Part shown: piece by piece, positions 44,901 through 55,294 of the stretch
How positions within the stretch are numbered: the stretch's first letter is position 1
Layout: every line of letters begins with the position of its first letter
Source: Kryptolebias marmoratus
Taxonomy: Eukaryota > Chordata > Actinopteri > Cyprinodontiformes > Rivulidae
Length of the DNA: 64,000 nucleotides
Direction of reading: 5' to 3'
Assembly (NCBI RefSeq): GCF_001649575.2
Contig: NC_051445.1
Span: 31,537,733-31,601,732, forward strand
Program-made: the position numbers and the translations under genes
Notes under the pieces: generated by a model
The model's input: the letters and a program-made list of their open reading frames with translations, nothing else
What the model was told of the DNA's origin: nothing
Database searches by the model: none

Positions 44901-45399
44901 AGTGACAGATGTGAACAGGGCCTTAGTGAAGTCTTGTCAACCAAACTGAGGCTAAAGAGAAGAAAGTCCTGTTACAGTAAAAGTAAAAACCGTGTATTTA
45001 AAGAGACTAAATTAAACACAGAGGTAGAAACAAACACCCAGCCTTTAGCTCAGGGGTGTCCAATCCTGGTCCTCGAGGGCCACCATCCTGCATGTTTTAC
45101 TTGTTTCTCTGCTCCAACACACCTGATTTGAATCACTGGGTGATTAACAGGCTTCTGCAGAACAAGCAGAGGTAATCTAAGCACTGAACCAGGTGTGTTG
45201 GAGCAGGGAAACAAGGAAAGCATGCAGGATGGTGGCCCTCCAGGACCAGGACTGCCCACCCTGGTCTAACTGTATGAACCTGTCATGAAGTGCGCCGCCT
45301 GCCTTGTGTCTCCACGGACTTTACAACACAAATGTCGCTTTAACAGGTCATTAAAAACTCACCAGTGTGTTGTTCCATGTGTATACCACTCCGAGTCAT
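35986..45399 (-). CDS. rrp15: Ribosomal RNA-processing protein 15 homolog, five coding exons
   Basis: Coding exons on the - strand: 45399-45363, 41405-41116, 39618-39521, 39428-39239, 36099-35986. Junctions are GT-AG and phases agree; total 729 nt, 242 residues plus stop (human RRP15 is about 282). RRP15 is a nucleolar pre-60S factor needed for rRNA processing. Exon 2 has an acidic stretch ([18 protein letters not shown]) then [13 protein letters not shown] at about residues 65-77 and [20 protein letters not shown]. Exon 3 has [20 protein letters not shown], exon 4 [14 protein letters not shown] and [14 protein letters not shown], and exon 5 [19 protein letters not shown] with stop TGA at 35988-35986. 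Exons 2-5 are secure. Exon 1 (12 codons plus one base, [12 protein letters not shown]) is inferred from phase match, a strong donor and the adjacent promoter motif. Introns hold transposons. Convergent with preb. Confidence 0.93.
36325..36400 (-). repeat. LINE 3' tail, reverse orientation, in rrp15 intron 4
   Basis: (AAGAT)n followed by AAAACTTTATTGTCCACTCAT is the reverse complement of a typical fish LINE 3' end with its target-primed simple-repeat tail. Confidence 0.55.
36640..36960. mobile_element. Non-autonomous DNA transposon fragment (second copy of the 16300-16690 family)
   Basis: GGTGTTTTGTAAAATATAAA, AACAGAATGCGGTGATTTGC and TTAACCCATATTTGATTCA match the copy at 16310-16400 in order. 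In rrp15 intron 4. Confidence 0.55.
36991..37450. mobile_element. hAT element fragment (GGTCCCCACCCCCGGGCCGC family)
   Basis: CAGAGGTCCCCACCCCCGGG, CCGCGGACCAGTACCGGTCC and ACCAGGCCGCACAGA form the canonical left end of a vertebrate-wide hAT group. The following AT-rich part is a decayed transposase or filler. The right end is not found. Confidence 0.7.
37455..39235. other. rrp15 intron 4, nothing recognised
   Basis: Open frames at 37481-37810 (+) and 37817-38062 (-) have no family I recognise, and the - strand frames look like pieces of one decayed reading frame. No evidence for a nested gene. Confidence 0.35.
40030..40440. mobile_element. Probable non-autonomous DNA element in rrp15 intron 2
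   Basis: A GC-rich block within an AT-rich intron, with GTTGGGGGGCGTGGCCAACA and TAGTGACATAGCCCTAAAAC at the right, phrases recurring in fish short transposons. Ends not defined. Confidence 0.4.
41410..42510. other. rrp15 intron 1, left part: nothing recognised
   Basis: No coding or repeat family identified. Confidence 0.4.
42520..43231 (-). mobile_element. hAT transposase N-terminal remnant with terminus, in rrp15 intron 1
   Basis: At the right, AGAGCCGGGGTTGCTGACCCCTG is the reverse complement of a hAT start (CAGGGGTCAGCAACCCC). On the - strand, frames spell VCLICGEKDW (zinc-finger-like CxxC), [20 protein letters not shown] and [20 protein letters not shown], the N-terminal part of SCAND3/ZBED/GTF2IRD2-like hAT transposases. 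Frameshifted and truncated before the catalytic domain. Confidence 0.75.
43235..45045. other. rrp15 intron 1, right part: nothing firmly recognised
   Basis: AT-rich with scattered old repeat traces; no exon-like signal with partner. Confidence 0.4.
45051..45263. mobile_element. Palindromic non-autonomous hAT-like element (copy 2), in rrp15 intron 1
   Basis: It starts CAGGGGTGTCCAATCCTGG and ends CAGGACTGCCCACCCTG; the halves are inverted copies. The flanks CTTTAGCT (45043-45050) and GTCTAACT (45264-45271) share 5 of 8 positions, possibly a decayed 8-bp duplication. It ends 100 bp from rrp15 exon 1. Confidence 0.82.
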
Positions 45400-45520
45400 C
45401 CCGCGTTTCAAGATACTTTGTCCGTGGCTCAACAGACAAACAGCAAAGATCAGTTCCGCTTAGTTCCCGCGCATGCGCATTGCCAAAGGTCGGACGGATT
45501 AATGGGTAACACCAATGACC
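45400..45520 (-). promoter_or_regulatory. rrp15: rrp15 promoter with NRF1-type palindrome
   Basis: GCGCATGCGC at 45469-45478 is an exact NRF1-type palindromic site, about 70 bp upstream of the ATG in a CpG-richer patch. Such sites are common in housekeeping and ribosome-biogenesis promoters. The transcription start is not determined. Confidence 0.6.
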
Positions 45521-45529
45521 ATGACACGC

Positions 45530-45567
45530 CGCTCTGAAGGCTCGGGCCGATGTGTGTAGAAAGCGAG
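45530..45567. repeat. Short segment shared with the LTR fragment at 4625-4665
   Basis: CTCTGAAGGCTCGGGCCGATGTGTG on the + strand resembles the - strand of 4633-4660 (CTCTAAAGGCTCGGGCCAATG) at about 80% over some 47 bp. It sits between the rrp15 promoter and the L1. Confidence 0.5.
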
Positions 45568-46091
45568 GCGTCTGACCATTCATCAGAAATATCTAATAGT
45601 AGTATCCTGCCTACTCCCTTCACAGATCACTGTGCCATACACATGAAGCTACATTTTCAGTCAGACAGTGCAAAGAGATTCACTTTTTGGAAACTGAATA
45701 ACTCGCTTTTAAAGCATGATTATATCATCCGCAACCTTATTTCTTTGATAGATAGATACTGGACTAAAGCCAATACTGAGAAGGTGTTTGGGCAGAACTG
45801 GGAACTTCTGAAGTTAGAAATAGGAAAATATTTAAGAAAATGTGGTAAGGATATGTCCAGGAAAAAAGACTGATAGAGGACACCATTATTTCCAACTTCA
45901 CCACCCTATCCATGAAATCAGCAGATCAAATGTTCTTTGGATTAGAAAAGAGTCGATCTAACTCTAACACCATACACAAACTTAAAATTAATGGAAATGT
46001 CTGCAGTGGTCCTCGTGAAACTGCGTCTTTCTCTGCCGACTTTTATAGATTATTATATAGCTCCTCGTATAATAGTGAGTATGCTGCACAA

Positions 46092-46742
46092 TGTGGCAAT
46101 CTGTGAATTCTCTTCCTGGTTGTTCGTCCTGGTTCCCAGTTGGTCGGCTCCTTAATCATCGGCAGCTGTAACTAATCAACTCTCCATCTGGCTGGGTATT
46201 TATACCTGCCACAAAGATCAGATCAGCGCTGGAGCATTGCTCACCTTGGGTAAAGTTTGTCAGCCAAACAAAGTGTTTAAACGATAGCTGCCTGTCAATC
46301 AGCTTTTGTCTTCTAGGCTCCTTCAGAGTTCCTGTTCCTTGTGAGATCTTAGACTTGTGCAACTTACCTGGAAGAAGTGGTTTTTTTGAGCCGCTCACCT
46401 GTTCTGATCTGAGTCCTGCCTGTCTGCCTTAACTTGGGAACAAAACCCTCTCCCTCCTCAAAACGCGTCTAGGAAATACTCCCCGTGGGATCCTCACATC
46501 GCTGCCGCAACTACCAACCTGTAAATACTCACCGCTGGCTCACCCTCACCTCACCGTAAGCAAGGCAAACCACCTCCTCCTGCAAACCCCTTATGCTAAG
46601 TTGAATACTTTACTCATCTGCTGTTTTCCCTTTCAGGCCCGCTCCTGTAAAATTGATATCACTGTAAATAAATACACTTACCTTGATCTTGTCTCCCGTC
46701 ACCCAGCTGCACGCTCTTGAAACCTTTGGGTAAATCCTGACA
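46092..46742 (+). mobile_element. Solo LTR with perfect 5-bp target duplication (CACAA)
   Basis: It starts TGTGGCAATCTGTG and ends AAATCCTGACA, flanked by CACAA at 46087-46091 and 46743-46747; 651 bp. A TATA-like GGTATTTATACC is near 46195, and AATAAA lies at 46669-46674. Excision of the LTR plus one repeat restores the host L1 frame, which confirms both boundaries. The orientation comes from the order TATA then AATAAA. Confidence 0.92.
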
Positions 46743-48314
46743 CACAATTCTTCGATGCTCTTCCAAATCTTAAAAAAGTTGATGAAAGTAACAGACTTTA
46801 CTGTGATCAGGCAATTTCTCTACTTGACATTTCAGATGCCATTAAACACCTGAAGCTGAACAAATCTCCAGGGGTACATGGCTTTAATCTCTGAATTTTA
46901 TAAATTATTTTCCAAACAGCTGGCTCCTTTCCTTCAAGTATATTTGGAAAGGTTTAACAAGGGGACACTCCCTGCTACTCTCACTCAAGGCCTAAAGGCA
47001 CTAAAATCATTGCTTTAGTGCTGGCCAAACGTCTTATAAATGTTTTAGATGATATTATTGATGAAACTTAGGATGTATTAAAGGATGTCACATATCTAAC
47101 AATATTAGATTTGGTCCTAGACATAATAGATTATTCAGATTTAATTGAAGATTTATCTTATTTCTCAATTTTAAAAAAGCTTTTGATTCTGTAGAACACA
47201 GCTTTCTATTTTCAGCTCTTAAAAAATTTGGATTTGGTCCCTTCTTCAATAAAGCCATTCAAAGTCTTTATGCTAATGGCAACAGTGCTATCAAGTTAAA
47301 TCAGGAGCTTTCCCTAAATTTCAGTTACATCGAGGCATCAGGCAGGGGTGTCCTAAATCTCCATATCTCTTCCTCCTAGCTGGCCAACTTCTCTCAACCC
47401 ATCTGAGGGCGAGTCCTTTACAAGGTATCAATATTGCAAACAGGAATCTTCTAATAAGTCAACTAGCAGACAATACTACACTTTTTTTTTTTTTGCGTAA
47501 CTCAGAACAAGTCCCCCTAGCTCTTGGTATTATCCAGACCTTCTCTAGAGCCTCTGGGTTATGTTTAAATGTCAATAAATGTGAACTCTTTGCTTTAAAG
47601 GATTGTAGTTTATCCTCTATTAGCACCGTTCCAATTAAACAAAATGTTGTATACTTAGGAATCACTATTACCAAAAATGATAAAAGCAGATGTGTTAAAA
47701 ATGTATCTCCTGCTATTGACAGAACAAAAAAAAAAAGCTAAACCACTGGCTGCTTAGAGATTTAACTCTGAGGGGAAGGACACTTCTCGCCAAAGCAGAA
47801 GGCCTCTCTAGCTCAGTTTACTTGGCCTCTCCTTTGTTTGTAGACAACAGCACCTGTAAACATATTGACCAGGTGTTATTCAATTTTCTTTGGAAGCACA
47901 AAATTCATTATATTAAAAAATCTGTTATCACGAATCCAAACAATAATGGGGGGTTAACTTTCCTGGACTTTTCTACCTTAAACAGTACTCTAAAAGTTAG
48001 ATGGATAAAGCAACACCTGTTATGGCCCACTTCATGTTGTAACTTCATTCCTAATTAAATATTCTCTCAATTGGGTGGGCTGGACTTTCTCTTACTCTGT
48101 AATTTTAATCCTGAAATAGTCCCAGTCAAACTGTCCACATTCCACAAACAATGTTTGCAGTCTTGGTTACTTACTGATCTGTAAGCACAACTATTCTCCT
48201 CACAAATATATAATCTGGCATAATAGAGATATTTTAAATAAGAACAAGTCCCTCTATGTTGACAAATGGAAAAAAAAATGTTTGTAAGACAATCAAGGGT
48301 CTTTTTTCAGGTAC

Positions 48315-48728
48315 TGTTAAAGTTTTGATGTCTTTGTAATTCTTGTTTTGCTTTGGTTGTCTGTTGGTTTCTGTGTTCATGCCTTGTCATTATTCACCTC
48401 CCCAGTATTTTTCCAGTCATGTCTGCCACGCCCATCTCCACCTGTCAGTAATTGTTATCTCTCACCTGTATCCACTCACCTTGTTATCCCTCAGCCTTTA
48501 AAATTCGGTCCCTTTCTCCACCACCCCGCCGGATCATTGTTGTGTTTATATTGGACCTTGTACCTTCACTGCCTTGCCTTTCCTCTTTTTTGGATGTTTT
48601 GTTTAGTTCATTATTGTCTGCCACGTCAGCTTTTTGTTTTTGTTAGTTTTTACTTAAATAAATTACTTTTCGTTAAAAGATGATCTGTCTGTGTTCTGGG
48701 TTTGCCTCCGTCTCCCCCCGTCATGACA
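48315..48728 (+). mobile_element. Second solo LTR in the same L1
   Basis: It starts TGTTAAAGTTTTG and ends CCGTCATGACA; 414 bp. Right flank GTTAC, left flank GTAC (one base shorter), so the 5-bp duplication has decayed by one deletion. CCTTTAAAATTCGG (TATA-like) and AATAAATTAC support the LTR layout. A different family from the LTR at 46092. Confidence 0.85.
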
Positions 48729-49311
48729 GTTACAGTGAATCTGCTAAGGAATTTGCAATTGTTTTTGATGTCATTCCTTCGGGCCTCATTATGATTATGA
48801 AAGGCATCATCAATCAAAAACCAGATCCTACCTCATACAATTTAATGGATACTGTTGTTGCTAAGACTTGTCTGGTGTCTACTTTCAATAACAAGAAAAT
48901 TTGTTCCCTTTTTCAACAGCAAATCATTTCTCAACCCTGTGTTATTGGTTATTGGAATAGATAAATGCACAGAGTTAACTGGGAAAAGGTTTGGACTCTA
49001 CCTCACAAATTCTTTGTTACAAATAAAGTTAAAGAAGTGTCTTACAAACTCATCCACAGATGCTACCCTACTAAGTATTATATGTGCAGATTTAAAAAAA
49101 AATGTTGATATAATGTGCTCTTTCTGTGCCGCTCAGGCTGAAGACATGACTCATTTGTTTTGGGACCATACCAAAAAACTCTGGGATAATCAGGAGACTT
49201 ATACTTGTCATTTCTCCACAAACTCTTCTCAGTTATGAGACTGCTATCCTTGGCTTTACTGCTTTTGACAGAAAGAACTGTGACTCCTTCTTTGTCATCA
49301 GCCTCATTGTA

Positions 49312-51092
49312 CTTCTTGCTAAATAGGCAGCACCCTAAGCAAGGAGACCCAGACTTCCCTCTCCCCAGCCACTTTGGCCAGCTCCTCCGGGGGAATCCCA
49401 AAGCGTTCCCAGGCCAGCCGAGAAACATAGTCCCTCCAGCGTGTCCTGGGTCTTCCTCTGGGCCTCCTCCCGGCGGGACGTGCCCGGAACACCTCACCAG
49501 GGAGGCGTCCAGGAGGCATCCTCACCAGATGCCTGAGCCACCTCAACTGGCTCCTCTCGACATGGAGGAGCAGCGGCTCTACTCTGAGTCCTTCCCGGAT
49601 GACCGAGCTTCTCACGCTATCTCTAAGGGAGAGCTCAGACACCCGACACGGAGAAGGCACTCTACCCTTTTCCGGCTCAAGACCATGGCCTCGGATTTGG
49701 AGGCACTGATCCTCATCCCAGCTGCTTCACACTCGGCTGTGAACCGCTCCAGCGAGAGCTGTAGATCACGGCCTGATGAAGCCAATAGGACCACATCATC
49801 TGCAAAAAGCAGAGATGCGATCCTAAGGCCACCAAAATGGATCCCCTCAACACCTTGGGCTCGGTACCCAATACTCCCGGAGTACCCCCCACAGGATTCC
49901 CAGAGAGACACGGTCGAACGCCTTCTCCAAGTCCACAAAACACATGTAGACTGGTTAGACCCTCAAGGACCCTGCTGAGGGTATAGAGCTGGTCCAATGT
50001 TCCATGACCAGGACGAAAACCACACTGCTCTTCCTGAATCCGAGGTTAGACTATCCGATGGACCCTCCTCTCCAGAACCCCTNNNNNNNNNNNNNNNNNN
50101 NNNNNNNNNNNNNNNNNNNNNNNNNNNNNNNNNNNNNNNNNNNNNNNNNNNNNNNNNNNNNNNNNNNNNNNNNNNNNNNNNNNNNNNNNNNNNNNNNNNN
50201 NNNNNNNNNNNNNNNNNNNNNNNNNNNNNNNNNNNNNNNNNNNNNNNNNNNNNNNNNNNNNNNNNNNNNNNNNNNNNNNNNNNNNNNNNNNNNNNNNNNN
50301 NNNNNNNNNNNNNNNNNNNNNNNNNNNNNNNNNNNNNNNNNNNNNNNNNNNNNNNNNNNNNNNNNNNNNNNNNNNNNNNNNNNNNNNNNNNNNNNNNNNN
50401 NNNNNNNNNNNNNNNNNNNNNNNNNNNNNNNNNNNNNNNNNNNNNNNNNNNNNNNNNNNNNNNNNNNNNNNNNNNNNNNNNNNNNNNNNNNNNNNNNNNN
50501 NNNNNNNNNNNNNNNNNNNNNNNNNNNNNNNNNNNNNNNNNNNNNNNNNNNNNNNNNNNNNNNNNNNNNNNNNNNNNNNNNNNNNNNNNNNNNNNNNNNN
50601 NNNNNNNNNNNNNNNNNCTCCAAACTCCTCCCATGCCCGAGTTTTTGCCTCAGCGACCACCCGAGCCGCATGCCGCTTGGACTGCCGGTACCCGTCAGCT
50701 GCTTCCGGAGTCCCACAGGCCAAAAATGCCCAATAGGACTCCTTCTTCAGCCTGACAGCATCCCTCACCGCCGGTGTCCACCAGTGGATTCGAGGGTTGC
50801 CGCCATGACAGGCACCAACCACCTTGCGACCACAGCTCCAATAAGCCGCCTCAACAATGGAGGCACGGAACATGGCCCACTCGGACTCAATGTCCCCCGC
50901 CTCCCCCAAAACATGTTCGAAGTTCTCCCGGAGGTGGGAGTTAAAGCTCCGCCTAACAGGAGACTCTGCCAGACGTTCCCAACAGACCCTCACAATACGT
51001 TTGGGCCTGCTAGGTCTGACCGGCATCCTCCCCCACCATCGGAGCCAACTCACCACCAGGTAGTGGTCAGTTGACAGCTCCGCCCCTCTGTC
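49312..51092 (-). mobile_element. LINE reverse transcriptase and C-terminal region (Nimb/I- or RTE-like), with gap
   Basis: The - strand gives DRGAELSTDHYLVVSWLRWW at the 5' side (51090-51030), SPVRRSFNSHLRENFEHVLG, NPRIHWWTPAVRDAVRLKKE, then a gap. After it come RIASLLFADDVVLLASSGRD (catalytic ADD box near 49810), AAGMRISASKSEAMVLSRKR and the C-terminus LRWLRHLVRMPPGRLPGEVF, RPRTRWRDYVSRLAWERFG, ending near 49320. One frameshift separates the RT box from the C-terminus. The clade is not certain. Confidence 0.85.
50083..50617. other. Assembly gap (N)
   Basis: A run of N within the LINE RT. Confidence 1.
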
Positions 51093-53181
51093 AAGGTAAA
51101 CCTCAAGGTAAAGTTTTCAAAATGTGCCTTCTTCCAAAAGGAGGTCCGTTACTTGGGTCATGTCATTTTTGATAACTGTGTCTCCACAGATCCAATTAAG
51201 GTAGAAGTGGTGGCCAATTGGCAAACTCCTCGTACTATCTCAGAGCTACGTTCATTCCTGGGTTTCGCCAGTTACTTCCGACGGTTTGTGGAGGGATTTG
51301 CCAAGTTGGCTGCACCACTTCATAAATTGGTGGCTGAAAGTGGAAACACCAAGCAAAGGAAGAAACGGGACCAAGGGGTTCTGGATCATTGGACTGAGGT
51401 GTGTCAAGACAGTTTTGAGGCTCTGAAGAGAAAACTTACCACTGCACCTGTCCTAGCTTATGCTGACTTCTCTCTTCCATTTATATTGGAAGTTGATGCA
51501 AGCCATGGTGGGCAAGGGGCTGTGCTTTCACAGGAGCAGGGAGGCAAAGTGAGACCAACGGTATCCAACTTATCAGGAGCGTAAGAATCTATCTCAGCCT
51601 GCTTTAGTTCTGTTGAGATAATGGGACCGGCTGGTGGAACGGGATGGAGTCCTGTATCGTCAGGTTTTCCTCCCTGGAACCACAGAGGGAATGCTGCAGG
51701 TATTGTTGCCAGCTGCTTTACAGGAGGAGGTTCTAATAGAGATTCATCAGAGACATGGACATCAGGGTGTCAAGAGAGCGTTAGAGTTGCTCAGGCTCCG
51801 CTGTTATTGGCCGGGTATGTCCAGTAAGGTGGCATTGTGGTGTCTCAACTGTGAGAGCTGTCAAGTAGCCAAGGACATTCAGCCAGCTGTACATTGTTTC
51901 ATGGGTCATTTGTTGGCTTCACGGCCAAATGAGATCCTTGCCATGGACTATACAGTGTTGGAGCCTTTTCATAATGGGTTGGAGAATGTTCTTGTTTTGA
52001 CAGATGTTTTCAGAAGTACACATTAGCAGTCCCCACACATGGTCAGCATGCATCTACGGTGGCACAGATTTTGGTGACAGAGTGGTTCACAAAGTTTGGG
52101 GTCCCAGCTCGTATTCATTCCTATCAGGGACGAAACTTTGAGAGCACTCTGATCCGGCAGTTGTGTAACCTTTATGGCATTGACAAATCCCATACCACAC
52201 CAGACCATCCTGCAGGTAATGGGCAGTGTAAACAATTTAACCGAACCTTACACAATTTGTTGCGCACCCTGCCAGTGTCCCGTAAACGGGACTGGTGTTC
52301 TTCTTTGCCACAACTCGTATATTCTTACAATACCACACCTCATCAGGCTACAGGAGAGTCCCCATTTTTCTTGATGTTTGGCCAAGAGCCGAGATTACCA
52401 GTTGACTTACTGTTGGGGAGGGTTCAGGAGCCTATAGGTGGCAGTGTCCATGAATGGATCCAGGAGCACCAAAGCCAGTTACAGGTTGCTTTTGACGGTG
52501 CTGGGGAATGGTTGAAATAGGTGGCTGAGCGTAGGAAAAAAAATAATGACTAGCATGTAAAAGATGCCCCATTGAAAGAACGGCAGTTTGTTTTGCTGCG
52601 ACAGCTCGGTGTAAGGGGGCGCCACAAGATTCAAGATGTATGGGGTTCTGTAGTGCATAAGGTTATTAAAGCACCCAAGGAAAGAGGCTTGGTCTATACT
52701 ATTACACCAATGGATGATAACTCGAAGGTTAAAAATGTTCACCATGGTTTGGACTGGGTCTTCAGTTGAATCTGTCCCAAGTTCAGCCCTTACCTGATTG
52801 GTTGTCATCAGAGGAAGACCTGTCAGTGGAAGGTGATTTCTGTGTTGTGCGTGCAGGGTCTTCATCCTCTCCCTCACTACAAGATGCTGCAGTGATCCAG
52901 CTACCTCCTCACCCACTGGCCCCAGTTCAACAAGATGAACTGTCTGGTCCTTCTAGGTTTCAGGGGTCTTTGGAGATGGAACGGCCATTGCCTCCTCTGG
53001 ATCTACAATTAGCCCCACAACCTATTATGGGTAGGGGTAGTGTGCGGCAAAACCAGAGGTCAACTGCAGATCAGCATTCTAATGTGCACCACCTTCCTAG
53101 ACGAGTAGGGGGTCCGGAGCAGCAGGTTGGGAACCTACCTGACACAGTGTTGAATGCTGTAACAGCAGTTTTTAGACCATA
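51093..53181 (+). mobile_element. Ty3/Gypsy-type pol remnant (RT end, RNase H part, integrase)
   Basis: The RT thumb is at 51100-51330 (FLGFASYFRRFVEGFAKLAA), followed by the RNase H start (LPFILEVDASHGGQGAVLS). A frame break near 51590 removes most of RNase H. The integrase HHCC zinc domain (HQRHGHQGVKRALELL ... CLNCESCQVAK) is at 51745-51880. In the core domain the first Asp is present (AMDYT), the second is Tyr (HSYQGRNFES), and the third, normally Glu, is Lys (GNGQCKQFNR). A stop at 52024 and one near 52520 also break it. 52572-53181 holds a low-similarity C-terminal region. Not chromodomain-bearing in the visible part. Confidence 0.85.
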
Positions 53182-53236
53182 GTGTTAGCTGGCTCTTGGG
53201 TTAATCGTCAGGGCGACAATTCTTTGGGGGGTGGAA

Positions 53237-54322
53237 TGTGGCAGCATGAAGCCCGCTCCTAGGATTGCGGACACCTGGTACCTAATTACCTCCTAATGGG
53301 TGTGGAGTATAAAAGGGACGCTCTCACCTGTTTGCTTCATGCTGGTATTTGGTCACACTTCAGGGAGAAGGTCGCTTGGTTGGCTTGCAGTGGCTGTAAC
53401 TCTATCATCAGTAAGTAATGTTTTTTTTCTGTAAGATCTGAAATTGCTGCTGGTTAACTCAAATTGCTTGTATTTAGGGTTTGCCTGGAGCCTCCGGTTG
53501 GAGAGTGGGGTGTGGCAGTAATTTACCTCCCCCAATTCACCTTGGTAACATGGAACGGGTATGCACTTTTATTTGCACCCATATAGTTTAATAGTACAAC
53601 AATATGACCAATATTTACATACAGAAGGTGTCTGCTAGCTGATCCTACTGTTGTTGGGCCAGAAGGGGCTCTCTGGTCTGTGGAGTCATCCAGCTCTCGT
53701 AGGTGATAGTGCTTCTTTACCTTCTACCATGTTCCTAAAATAATTTATTAATTTGCAATTCTATTTCAGACAAGAGACCTTGCTGCAGCTTGAAAGATAC
53801 CTTGCTGCTTAGTTTTATCTATTTTGTTTGGAGTCCTTTTATTATTCTGTGTGGCCTTTGACCTGTGGGTCACAGCCTCAGCTATTTTAGATGATCTAAC
53901 TAAAGTATTGTTTTAATGTTCATGTTTGGGGACAACCTAATTTTAGTGTTTGTCTGTGTACAACTTTTAGTGTTTTCTTTAATTTATTTTTGTTTTGTTT
54001 GACCTCATCCTTTTGTTTCCAGACTGAGAGCTGAAGGCAGTGGGAGGCCTCCAAGGGCACTGGTCCTGTTTGCTGTGCGTATGACCAGTGTTGGGGTTTC
54101 TTCACAATCGAGTGACTGTTCACTAGTGCTGGAGGTAATTTACTTGGATTTCTTAATTTGTTGTCAGAACCAGTTCCCCGTATTTGGGTTGACCTCCCCC
54201 TGCTGGTAGACCTCAGTCCTGTTCACTCCCCCTCCCTACTGTGGAACTTTTAAATTTTATTTGTTTATTTTATAATAAATCAATACTTTTGGTGGAATAA
54301 AGTCTTGTTCTCATTGGTTACA
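53237..54322 (+). mobile_element. LTR of the Gypsy remnant
   Basis: It follows a purine-rich tract (TTGGGGGGTGGAA at 53224-53236). Starts TGTGGCAGCATG and ends GGTTACA, about 1.09 kb. TATA box GTATAAAAGGG is at 53308, with AATAAA signals at 54270-54305. The right boundary is inferred from the TG...CA rule. Confidence 0.7.
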
Positions 54323-54464
54323 AATCTCTAGTGCCTTCTGGGTAGTTTATTTCCTTGGGTGCAATTCCCAAGATGGCGTTGTTGATCCTTACTGGTTACT
54401 CCGCTGTGAGGGGCAGAATCAATTTGATGCCCTTGTGCCACCACAGATGTTTTTGTAAAAACGT

Positions 54465-54981
54465 TTCTGTAGTGGTAGCTCCCTTTACCACTTTGTGCAG
54501 CCCTGCTGTTCCTTTTGTGTGGACTAGGGAATGTGGAAATGCTTTCGATGCAGCTAAATTTCTTCTCTGTAGTGCTCCAGTGCTGGCAGCTCCTGATGTT
54601 ATCCGGCCTTTCAAGTTGGAGGTGGATGCCTGTGACAAAGGTGAAGTACTGCTAGAAGATGGTGAGGATGGAGTGTGTCATCCTGTACGTTACTTTTCTG
54701 CCAAGTTCAAGCCCCATCAAATGAACTATTCCAACATTGAAAAGGAAACTCTTGCAGTGCTCCTAGCATTGCAACACTTTGAAGTGTATGTTGGCTCCAC
54801 ATCACCTCCAGTAACTGTATTTACTGATCACAACCATGTTGTCTTTCTTTCTCAGATGTATAACAATAACCAGAGACTGATGCGTTGGTCGTTGATGGTG
54901 AAGAAATTTAATCTTCAAATCAAGCACAAAAAAGGCTCTGAAAACTTGGTGGCAGATGCACTGTCTCGTGTGTATGGTTAA
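54465..54981 (+). mobile_element. Second Gypsy fragment: RT-thumb/RNase H
   Basis: The frame reads CKNVSVVVAPFTTLCSPAVP, then APVLAAPDVIRPFKLEVDAC, YFSAKFKPHQMNYSNIEKET, LAVLLALQHFEVYVGS, VTVFTDHNHVVFLSQM and HKKGSENLVADALSRVYG with stop. RNase H motifs (LEVDA, KET, TDHN, ADALSR) are present, with a short deletion after LEVDAC. This is a distinct copy from 51093-54322. Confidence 0.85.
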
Positions 54982-55048
54982 CCCTGCTTTGATAGGAGAG
55001 GTGGCATCTTAACTCAAACAGTGAGTTCAGATTTTATGGGAGGGGGTG

Positions 55049-55290
55049 TTACATGCAGCAATACCTTCATGTGTCTTTGTTCTAATTTTGTTGTTTCTGA
55101 GTGTTTGCAGCTTAAGCAGGCACAGCTGGTTCCCCTTTGCCCTCTTAATAAGCAGAGTATAAAGCTGAGGAGTGGAGCTGGCCTCGCCTCTCTCTCTTTT
55201 TTGGTTTTGGCTGTTTGGGTGCAGCTCGTGTGGTGTTCAAAACAGGCAGTGTTGGTTTTGTTGTCAACCGATGGGTTGTAGATGACTGAG
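55049..55290 (+). mobile_element. 5' part of an LTR after a polypurine tract
   Basis: ATGGGAGGGGG precedes TGTTACATGCAGCA. A TATA-like GAGTATAAAGC is near 55155. It is related to the LTR fragment at 4619-4804 and is truncated at the LINE junction near 55290. Confidence 0.7.
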
Positions 55291-55294
55291 GAGA

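Larger units (their letters stand above)
45573..49318 (+). mobile_element. L1/Tx1-like LINE ORF2 remnant interrupted by two solo LTRs
   Basis: In order: end of the endonuclease (LPTPFTDHCAIHMKLHFQ), FWKLNNSLLKHDYIIRNLIS, MFFGLEKSRSNSNTIHKLKI, then RT text (AIKHLKLNKSPGVHGFN; frameshifted palm at 47100-47480), a thumb region with LCLNVNKCELFALKDC, VYLGITITKNDKSR, and the C-terminal FNFLWKHKIHYIKKSVIT...NGGLTFLDF. A C-terminal zinc-knuckle-like CSFCAAQAEDMTHLFWDH is at about 49110-49165. The catalytic palm is frameshifted. Removing each solo LTR and one duplication copy rejoins flanking L1 sequence. Truncated at the 5' side near rrp15. Confidence 0.85.

Noticed and set aside
49205..49978. 257-codon + strand open frame
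   Set aside because: Antisense of the LINE RT/C-terminal region, which has clear domain motifs on the - strand.
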